From Roseicyclus sp. (GTDB lineage Bacteria; Pseudomonadota; Alphaproteobacteria; Rhodobacterales; Rhodobacteraceae), in NCBI RefSeq assembly GCF_018402035.1, contig NZ_JAGYJN010000006.1, forward strand, positions 62,001 through 126,000: a stretch of 64,000 bases of DNA, given 5' to 3'. Of this stretch, positions 55,450 to 62,425 are shown one piece after another. The position numbers and the translations under genes are program-made. Positions within the stretch are counted from its first letter, which is position 1, and each line of letters opens with the position of its first letter. Under the pieces are notes generated by a model. It had not been told where the DNA came from, made no database searches, and worked only from the letters and a program-made list of their open reading frames with translations.

Positions 55450-56409
55450 ATGAGCTTCCGCCTTCAGCCCCAGCCTGTCGCCCGCCCGAATCGTTGCCAA
55501 TTGTTCGGCCCCGGCTCGCGCACAGCGCTGTTTGAGAAGATGGCGGCCAGTGCGGCGGATGTGATCAACCTCGATCTTGAGGATTCGGTCGCGCCTGACG
55601 ACAAACCCACCGCGCGCGCGAATATCATCCAAGCCATCGGTGACATCGATTGGGGCACCAAGACGCTGAGCGTGCGGATCAACGGGCTGGACACGCCATG
55701 GTGGTATCGCGATGTCGTGGACCTGTTGGAACAGGCGGGTGACCGGCTTGACCAGATCATGATCCCCAAGGTGGGTTGTGCGGCCGATCTTTATGCCGTC
55801 GATGCGCTGGTGACTGCGGTCGAGGCGGCCAAGGGGCGCAGCAAGCGCATCGCCTTCGAGGTAATCATCGAATCGGCCGCAGGCATTGCCCATGTGCACG
55901 AGATCGCCGCCGCCTCGCCGCGCTTGCAGGCGATGAGCCTGGGTGCCGCCGATTTCGCGGCCTCGATGGGGATGCAGACCACCGGCATCGGCGGGACGCA
56001 GGAGAATTATTACATGCTCCATGACGGTGCGCGGCATTATTCCGACCCGTGGCACTGGGCGCAAACCGCCATCGTCGCGGCCTGCCGCACCCATGGTGTG
56101 CTGCCCGTCGATGGGCCATTTGGCGATTTTTCCGATGATGAGGGCTACCGCGCCCAAGCGCGCCGCTCGGCCACGCTGGGCATGGTTGGCAAATGGGCGA
56201 TCCACCCCAAGCAGGTGGCGCTGGCCAACGAGGTTTTCACCCCGTCAGAGGCCGCCGTGACGGAGGCGCGCGAAATTCTCGCCGCGATGGAGGCTGCCAA
56301 GGCATCGGGGCAGGGCGCCACGGTCTATAAGGGGCGGCTGGTTGATATCGCCTCGATCAAACAGGCCGAGGTGATCGTGAAACAGGCCGAGATGATCGCG
56401 GCGGGGTGA
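55450..56409 (+). CDS. mcl1: L-malyl-CoA / beta-methylmalyl-CoA lyase
   Basis: 319 aa, the size of Mcl1 in Rhodobacter. CitE-like TIM barrel: LFGPGSRTALFEKMAAS near the start, INLDLEDSVAPDDKP with the metal-binding acidic residues, AFEVIIESAAGIAHVHEI and AMSLGAADFAASMGM. Cleaves malyl-CoA and methylmalyl-CoA to glyoxylate plus acetyl- or propionyl-CoA, steps of the ethylmalonyl-CoA pathway that also needs the mcd product. The assignment over other CitE-like lyases rests on length and overall pattern. Confidence 0.9.
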   Translation: MSFRLQPQPVARPNRCQLFGPGSRTALFEKMAASAADVINLDLEDSVAPDDKPTARANIIQAIGDIDWGTKTLSVRINGLDTPWWYRDVVDLLEQAGDRLDQIMIPKVGCAADLYAVDALVTAVEAAKGRSKRIAFEVIIESAAGIAHVHEIAAASPRLQAMSLGAADFAASMGMQTTGIGGTQENYYMLHDGARHYSDPWHWAQTAIVAACRTHGVLPVDGPFGDFSDDEGYRAQARRSATLGMVGKWAIHPKQVALANEVFTPSEAAVTEAREILAAMEAAKASGQGATVYKGRLVDIASIKQAEVIVKQAEMIAAG

Positions 56410-56487
56410 TCTGGCGCAGCCATAGTTGCATCTCACGCCTTGGCCCGCCATATACGCGCAAGGCCATTGTGATGGGGTGTAAGGCGC

Positions 56488-57450
56488 ATGACGACCTATC
56501 TCGACTTCGAAAAACCGCTTGCCGAGATCGAAGGCAAGGCCGAGGAGTTGCGCGCGCTGGCCCGCCAGAGCGAAGGCATGGATGTCGAGGCCGAGGCGGC
56601 AGCGCTTGACCGCAAGGCCGCCGATATGCTGCGCGATCTCTACAAATCGCTCTCGCCTTGGCGCAAATGCCAAGTGGCTCGCCACCCCGACCGCCCGCAT
56701 TGCCGCGATTATATCAGCGCGCTGTTTACCGAATACACGCCGCTTGCCGGTGATCGGAATTTTGCTGATGATCACGCGGTGATGGGCGGGCTTGCGCGGT
56801 TTCAAGATCGCCCGGTCGTGGTGATCGGCCATGAAAAGGGCCATGACACCAAAACGCGCATCGAACGTAATTTCGGCATGGCCCGTCCCGAGGGGTATCG
56901 CAAGGCGGTGCGCCTGATGGATATGGCCGACCGCTTCAACCTGCCGGTGATCACGCTGGTCGACACACCCGGTGCCTATCCCGGCAAGGGCGCAGAAGAG
57001 CGCGGCCAATCCGAGGCGATCGCGCGTTCGACCGAGAAATGTCTGCAAATCGGTGTGCCCTTGATCTCCATCATCATCGGTGAGGGTGGATCGGGCGGTG
57101 CTGTCGCCTTTGCCACGGCGGATCGTCTGGCGATGCTGGAGCATGCGATCTATTCGGTGATCAGCCCCGAGGGCTGTGCCTCGATCTTGTGGAAAGACGC
57201 CGACAAAATGCGCGAGGCGGCCGAGGCGCTGCGCTTGACTGCGCAGGATTTGAACAAGCTGGGCGTTTGCGATCAGGTGATCAAGGAACCCTTGGGCGGC
57301 GCGCAGCGTGACAAGGCCGCGACCATCGATGCTGTCGGGGCCGCGATTGCGCAGATGTTGGAGCAATTAAGCGCGATTGATCGCAAGGCGTTGATCGCTG
57401 GGCGGCGGCGCAAATACCTCGATATGGGTTCCAAGGGGCTGGCCGCGTGA
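56488..57450 (+). CDS. accA: acetyl-CoA carboxylase carboxyltransferase subunit alpha
   Basis: 320 aa. [24 protein letters not shown] is the usual helical start; [40 protein letters not shown] and [14 protein letters not shown] are hallmark segments. With AccD (not here) it transfers the carboxyl group from biotin to acetyl-CoA, giving malonyl-CoA. Its TGA overlaps the GTG of the next gene. Confidence 0.96.
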   Translation: MTTYLDFEKPLAEIEGKAEELRALARQSEGMDVEAEAAALDRKAADMLRDLYKSLSPWRKCQVARHPDRPHCRDYISALFTEYTPLAGDRNFADDHAVMGGLARFQDRPVVVIGHEKGHDTKTRIERNFGMARPEGYRKAVRLMDMADRFNLPVITLVDTPGAYPGKGAEERGQSEAIARSTEKCLQIGVPLISIIIGEGGSGGAVAFATADRLAMLEHAIYSVISPEGCASILWKDADKMREAAEALRLTAQDLNKLGVCDQVIKEPLGGAQRDKAATIDAVGAAIAQMLEQLSAIDRKALIAGRRRKYLDMGSKGLAA

Positions 57451-58161
57451 TCACCCGCCGCGCGGTTCTTGGGGCGGCTGTGTTTTTCGCCACCAAGCTC
57501 AGCGCAGGGCAGGAGGATCTCGCCATGACACCGGCCAGCGATCTGGATTGGACCTATTTGGCCGATACGGTCATGGGCGGTGTCAGCCAAGGTGGCGCGC
57601 GGATGGAGGCAGGTGTCCTGCGCCTAAGCGGGACAGTCTCGACCGCCAATCGCGGTGGGTTCATTCAAGCCCGTACCGAGATGCCGTCCGGATTGCCCAC
57701 CGATGCCACCGCCCTGCGCTTGCGGGTCAAGGGCAATGGTGAGCGGTATTTCGTGCACCTGCGGACCACCCGCACGCTTTTGCCTTGGCAGTATTACCAA
57801 CAGGGTTTTCGAGACAGGGCCAGAATGGGCCGAGGTGACGCTGCCTTTGGCTGATTTCACGGCCTCGGGGCGGATAATGGCAGGGGCGATCAGGCCCGAG
57901 AGTATCCGCTCTATCGGGATCGTGGCCTATGGGCGCGATCATGTCGCAGATGTGTCTGTTGCGGCGCTGGGCGTCTGTCTGAGGCGCGAGGGTTCTGTTG
58001 CGCGTGTCCCGCGCGGAAGGAAAGGTGCGAGGGGGCTGTCTGCCCCACTCGCGCGCAGACCGCGCGGAAGGAAAGGTGCGAGGGGGCTGTCTGCCCCCTC
58101 GCGCTCCCCCGAGGATATTTATGAAACGAAGAAGCTAAAGCGCCGCGTAGAGGGCGGTTAG
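57447..58161 (+). pseudogene. CIA30-like exported protein, frameshifted
   Basis: GTG start overlapping the accA stop. The first frame (57447-57854) begins with a twin-Arg-like signal TRRAVLGAAVFFATKLSAG, then DWTYLADTVMGGVSQGGARM and GGFIQARTEM, typical of the complex I intermediate-associated protein 30 (CIA30) domain. At the GGG near 57803-57805 the frame changes; the next frame continues with VFETGPEWAEVTLPLADF and SIRSIGIVAYGRD. One extra G would explain it (YYQQ-VFETG). The second frame does not stop but runs through the repeat at 58010-58097 and ends at 58161, inside the end of rlmJ. So its 3' end is also odd. Confidence 0.75.
58010..58097 (+). repeat. direct repeat, 37 bp units with 51-bp period, GC-rich hairpin
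   Basis: Two identical 37-bp copies at 58010-58046 and 58061-58097. Each holds GGGGG...CCCC arms: GCGAGGGG pairs with CCCCTCGC around GCTGTCTG-type loop, most perfectly in the second copy. After it comes CTCCCCCGAGGATATTT. I recall similar GAGGATATTT-containing strings as common intergenic elements in Rhodobacteraceae, so this may be a dispersed repeat with terminator function for the accA/CIA30 transcript. Confidence 0.8.
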
Positions 58162-58911
58162 GCGGGTTGCCTCGTCTTGCAGGCCAAAGGGTGGGTTGAG
58201 CACGAAGATGCCCGATCCGATCATGCCATGGCCGGGGCGGGCGGGGGGGAAGCGGACCTCGTGGCTGAGCGCCTCGGAATAGCTCATGCGCAGGGTTTGG
58301 GCCATCTGTGAGTGGGCTTGGTTGGCCAGCACCGGATACCACAGCATCACCACGCCGACATTCCATTTGCGGTGCAATTTGGCGATAAGGTCGGGGATGC
58401 GGTCGTAATCGGTTTTGACCTCGTAGCTGGGGTCAATCAGCATGACGCCGCGCCGCGGCTCGGGCGGGGTGCGCGAGAGCGCCATGGCGAGGCCGTCTTC
58501 TTGCAGCACTTGGAGATAGCGCTGCGGCATAGCTTGGCGCAGTGCCGCGACCTCGGCGGGGTGGAGTTCGGCTAGCGTCATATTGTCGAAGCCGCGCAGA
58601 AGTGCAGCGGCGATGAGCGGCGAGCCGGGATAAGATGCTGCCCCGTGTTCAGTGGCCACGATGGCACGGGCGCGGGCATAGGGGTGATCGGGGGCGAACC
58701 AATCGGCCACCCGCCCTATGCCTTGGGCGGCCTCGCCGGTTTTGCGCGCCTCAACCCCGTCGAGATGGTAAAGGCCGCGCCCTGCATGGGTTTCGAAATA
58801 GCTCAGCGCCTTATCCTTGCGCGTGAGGTAGTCGAGCGTGCAGGACAGGAGCGCATGCTTATGCACATCAGCCAGATTGCCCGCGTGATAGGCGTGTTGA
58901 TAGGAGAGCAT
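58135..58911 (-). CDS. rlmJ: 23S rRNA (adenine(2030)-N6)-methyltransferase
   Basis: 258 aa. MLSYQHAYHAGNLADVHKHA is the RlmJ start; YFETHAGRGLY is the SAM site and MLIDPSYEVKTDY holds the catalytic DPSY. FVLNPPFG closes the fold. It methylates A2030 of 23S rRNA. It is not frameshifted, unlike several neighbours. It ends 27 bases inside the convergent CIA30-like frame. Confidence 0.93.
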   Translation of the reverse strand: MLSYQHAYHAGNLADVHKHALLSCTLDYLTRKDKALSYFETHAGRGLYHLDGVEARKTGEAAQGIGRVADWFAPDHPYARARAIVATEHGAASYPGSPLIAAALLRGFDNMTLAELHPAEVAALRQAMPQRYLQVLQEDGLAMALSRTPPEPRRGVMLIDPSYEVKTDYDRIPDLIAKLHRKWNVGVVMLWYPVLANQAHSQMAQTLRMSYSEALSHEVRFPPARPGHGMIGSGIFVLNPPFGLQDEATRLTALYAAL

Positions 58912-58914
58912 CGC

Positions 58915-59115
58915 CTAGCACATCCGCTTGGACGCATGGGCGGGATCGATCAGGTCATTGACCCGCGTGTCGACATCATGGCCCGATCTGCGCAACAACG
59001 ATGCGGGCTGCATTTCCGACCAAGGGCCGGTGCACATGAACGCTTTGGCAAGCGACAAGGCGCCAGGGCGATCATCGCGCGCCGCGAGCATGACGATATT
59101 CTCAATGATCCGCAT
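58915..59115 (-). CDS. small protein, unknown
   Basis: 66 aa. MRIIENIVMLAARDDRPGAL then FMCTGPWSEMQPASLLRRSG. Not recognised. It is a reading frame with codon use like real genes here (G or C mostly in third positions), overlaps the plsC end by 14 bases and stops four bases before rlmJ starts, so it fits an operon position. No clear ribosome site. No membrane segment. Confidence 0.45.
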   Translation of the reverse strand: MRIIENIVMLAARDDRPGALSLAKAFMCTGPWSEMQPASLLRRSGHDVDTRVNDLIDPAHASKRMC

Positions 59116-59827
59116 GAAAGCCCGCCTCGGCCATCAGGCGGTTGGATGCGGTTTCGACATCATCTTCGAGTTTGCGCATGAACGCGTCGCGCTGCATGCC
59201 GGGGGCGATCCTTGGGAGGAACTCGACCACGGCCAGACCCGGTTTGCGCAACAGGCTGTGGCGTGGCCAGAAGACGCCGACATTGGCCGCGACCGGCACG
59301 CAGGGCTGGCCCAATTGTTCGTAAAGCGCGCCGGTGCCAACCTTGTAGGGGCGCGGCACGCCGGGGGCACGCGGGTGCCTTGGGGATAGATGATCAACTG
59401 GCCACCCTGACGCTTGCCGGATTTCACATCCGATAGCATCTTCGGCAATCGCTGCGCCGCGCTTGCCGCGATTGACCGGGACGCAGCCGATGCGCAGCCC
59501 GTATTGGCCCACGAAGGGCGCAAAGAGCAATTCGCGCTTCATGATGAACTTGCCGCGCGGCACGGCGTTGTAGATCATCAAGATATCCAGAAAGCTTTGA
59601 TGTTTGGCCGCAATCATCACATCATCGGTGGGTGGTGTGCCGCGCACTTCGCAGCGCAAGCCGGTCATCCAGCCAAGCGTCCAGATCACCCAGCGGCAAT
59701 AGGCATGGCAGGCCGCATGCGCCCCTGCAGCTGAGATGACAGCCCAAGGGAAATAGGCCACAGAAATGATCAGCATGGCGACATACATCTGAATGATGAA
59801 AGCCACGGAGCGCAGCAATTGGATCAT
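59102..59827 (-). CDS. plsC: 1-acyl-sn-glycerol-3-phosphate acyltransferase, with an internal double frameshift
   Basis: 241 codons from the ATG at 59827, which overlaps the ftsX stop. One N-terminal membrane segment (VAFIIQMYVAMLIISVAYF). Motif KHQSFLDILM is HX4D-type and GCVPVNRGKRGAA is the second block. Between about 59455 and 59363 the frame reads nonsense, while the next frame gives MLSDVKSGKRQGGQLIIYPQ and GTRVPP, the conserved third block (YPQGTR). The frame returns at a C run near 59363-59367. So two indels, restored. Without correction the third motif is lost. Makes phosphatidic acid. Confidence 0.78.
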   Translation of the reverse strand: MIQLLRSVAFIIQMYVAMLIISVAYFPWAVISAAGAHAACHAYCRWVIWTLGWMTGLRCEVRGTPPTDDVMIAAKHQSFLDILMIYNAVPRGKFIMKRELLFAPFVGQYGLRIGCVPVNRGKRGAAIAEDAIGCEIRQASGWPVDHLSPRHPRAPGVPRPYKVGTGALYEQLGQPCVPVAANVGVFWPRHSLLRKPGLAVVEFLPRIAPGMQRDAFMRKLEDDVETASNRLMAEAGFHADH

Positions 59828-60712
59828 CTCAATCCCTTCAGGGTGCGGAGGGCCGCGATACGCGTTGCCCAAAAGGCCGTGACCGCGGCCAGTGGGGGGA
59901 TGGTCAGTGGCCAAAGCCACCCTGCGCCTTGAAAGCCAAGGCCAGTGAGAAAGGCCCCTTCTTGTGCCGCGCGCGGCAAGAGCGCAATGGCCAGCATGCC
60001 AAACGCCGCGCCAAGCCCCGCCCCGGTCAAGGCGCGGTGGGTGAACCGCCGCACGAAGGCGCGTGCGATATAACTGTCTTGTGCGCCAACAAGGCGCATT
60101 ACGCGCAAAACCTGCACATTCGAGGCGAGCGCCGCTTGCGCGGCCAAGGTGATCATCGCCGCCGTCGCGCCAAGGATCAAGCTCAAGGATATCCAGCCCA
60201 GCAATCGCAAACGATCAGCGGCGGCAACCAAGGGACGGCGCCATCTGGTGTGATCATCGAGCACAGCGCCGGGGGCTTCGGCGGCGAGGCGCTGGCGCAG
60301 CCCAGCCGCGTCAAAGCCTGCGTCATCCTCGATGATCTCGATCAGGCGCGGCACGGGGAGATCGCCAAGGGGCAGATCAGGGCCGAACCATGGTTCAAGC
60401 AAGGCGCGCTGTTCATCATCTGACAGCGCGCGCGGCGGCGACGCCAGGTGTCTGGCCAAGCGCTGTCAGAACGGCGCGGGTCTGGATCTCGATCTGGTCA
60501 TCGGGGGCCGATAGGCGGATGGTCGCACTTTGCGCCAAGGCGGCTGACCAGCGATCGGCCAGCCGCCCGGCGGCAAGCGACAAGGCCAAGGCAAAGACGG
60601 CCAGAAAGGCCATGGCGGCTGATACCGCCAAGGTCAGGCGCGCGGTCTGGCCTGTGCGCGGTACGATCCGGTCGGCCTGCACATCGCCACGGAGCATTGT
60701 CATGATGTTCAT
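59824..60712 (-). pseudogene. ftsX: cell division protein FtsX, split by a frameshift
   Basis: N-terminal part at 60712-60416 (98 aa): cytoplasmic start, one membrane helix (LAVSAAMAFLAVFALALSLAA) and start of the periplasmic domain, ending LGQTPGVAAARAVR. C-terminal part in the next frame from about 60440 to 59824: ALSDDEQRALLEPWFG, then three helices typical of FtsX and IAALRTLKGLR. The shift is in the GC-rich stretch near 60425-60436; one extra base or two missing. FtsX and FtsE form an ABC-like complex controlling peptidoglycan hydrolases at division. It overlaps ftsE by four bases. Confidence 0.82.
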
Positions 60713-61385
60713 AGGTTCGTCCCCGCAGCGCTGAGCTTGCCATCGGCGATGCGGAGCACGCGGGCTTGCACCTGTGCTTTGGCCGCGCGAATGAGCGCAA
60801 GATCATGGGTCGCGATCACGATGGTTTTGCCCAAGCGGTTCAACTCGCACAGCAAGGTCAACAGTCTGAGCGACATCTCCCAATCGACATTGCCCGTTGG
60901 CTCATCGGCCAAGATCAGCTCTGGGTCCATCATGATCGCGCGGGCCAATGCGGCGCGCTGGCGCTCACCGCCTGATAATTCGGCCGGGCGGGCCGATGCG
61001 CGCGCGCTCAGGCCGACCCAAGCGATCAGTTCGCGCAGATTTGACGCGTTTTTCACCGCGTCGCGGCCCGACACGGTCAATGGCAGGGCAATGTTCTCGG
61101 CGATGGGCAGGTGATCGAGAAACTCGCAATCTTGATTGACCACGCCGATCCTTTGGCGGCTGCGCGCGATCCTGTCACGGTCGAGCGCCGCGGTATCTTG
61201 GCCGAAAACGCTCACGCGGCCTTGTGTGGCGATAAGCTCACCATAGCACAGCTTGAGAAATGTCGTTTTCCTGATCCTGATGGACCCGTCAGGAAATGAA
61301 ATGATCCCGGCGCAAGGCGTAGTGTCATATCCGACAGGATCGGGTCGGCTCCGTAGCCATAGGCGGCATCCTGCATGTCGATCAC
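60709..61385 (-). pseudogene. ftsE: cell division ATP-binding protein FtsE, frameshifted in Walker A
   Basis: GTG at 61385 preceded by AAGGAG. The first frame reads [15 protein letters not shown] and [17 protein letters not shown], then is wrong after the A run at 61266-61269 (TTTT on the plus strand). The next frame continues [45 protein letters not shown] and THD, all FtsE/ABC motifs. One missing A in the run would restore GSGKTT. FtsE is the ATPase of FtsEX. A true loss would kill ATP binding; error seems likelier. Confidence 0.85.
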
Positions 61386-61574
61386 GAAAGCACACTCCTT
61401 GGACCAGCACAACTACCGCGCCCGTCATGCAACGGATGCGCGCAGGTTGCAATCGGCGGGCCACCCATGCCCTTGGAATACAATGGGGGCGCTGCTACAA
61501 GCGAGGGCAATGACAGGCGGCGCGGCGCCCTAATGCGTTGTGCGCCGCGAGAATAGGGTAAGCGGAAACGGTAA

Positions 61575-62401
61575 ATGCGGCTGACCTGTCCGAATTGTGG
61601 CGCCCGGTACGAGGTTGCCGATAGCATGATCCCCCCGAGGGGCGCGATGTGCAATGTTCCAATTGCACCACGACATGGTTCCAACCCGGTCGGCCCAATG
61701 ATGCGCAGCCGAGGGATGAAGACGCGCCACCACCACCCCCGCCGCCGCCACCACCTGCGCAAGACGTCACAGACGCACCCGAAGTCGTCGAATTGCCCGA
61801 CGCGCCCGCGGTGGAGAACCCTGCGACTGCGCCCCAGCCGCCTGATCCGCAAGCCGCACTAACCCGTCAAGAGATTGACCCCGCGATCCGTGAGATCTTG
61901 CGCGAAGAGGCCGCGCGCGAGGCCCGTCTGCGCCAAGCCGAGGCGGATCTTGTGCAAAGCCAATCCGAGATGGCCTTGGTGCCTGATGACGCGGCACAGG
62001 CGACATCGCGCATGCGCCCCGAGCTTGACGCGGCGGTCGATGCCTTTGATGCGCGTGACCCCGCATTGGGCCGTGGCGTTGCAGCGCGCGATCTTTTCCC
62101 CGACATCGAACAGATCAATTCAACACTGCGCGACAGTGCGGACCGTTCTGCGCGTGAGGCAGATGCAAGCGATATCGACACGCTCGACACAATCCCGCGT
62201 CGCCGTCGCGGCCTGCGCATTGGGTTTTTCATTGCCGTTGGCGCTGCGGTGGGGGCGGCCATGCTTTATGCCAATGCCGATGCAATGGCGGTGCAAATAC
62301 CCGCGCTGGCAGAGGCGATCGAGGGCTATGTTCTCACGGTGAATGGCGTGCGTTTTTGGTTGGATGATCTGGTCCAAAGCTTGGCTAACGCCACGCAATA
62401 G
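61575..62401 (+). pseudogene. zinc-ribbon membrane protein, frameshifted
   Basis: Starts MRLTCPNCGARYEVADSMIPP at 61575, a MJ0042-type zinc ribbon with the first Cys pair. At the run of six C (61631-61636) the frame should gain a base: the next frame gives VQCSNCTTTWF, the second Cys pair. It then has a run of about ten Pro, an acidic/Gln-rich coiled region, a basic RRRRGLRIGFF and one membrane helix (IGFFIAVGAAVGAAMLYA). Function unknown; such proteins are common next to ftsE in Rhodobacterales. Divergent from ftsE. Confidence 0.82.
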
Positions 62402-62425
62402 CCATGCCCCAAGCGCCGCGCTGGA

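Noticed and set aside
60416-61270. Programmed ribosomal frameshifting in ftsE/ftsX
   Set aside because: There is no slippery heptamer with a following structure that I can see, and neighbouring genes carry similar breaks in both directions, which favours sequence error.
61212-61412. Separate small protein carrying a Walker A motif
   Set aside because: It is the N-terminal end of FtsE; its sequence continues in the next frame of the same gene.
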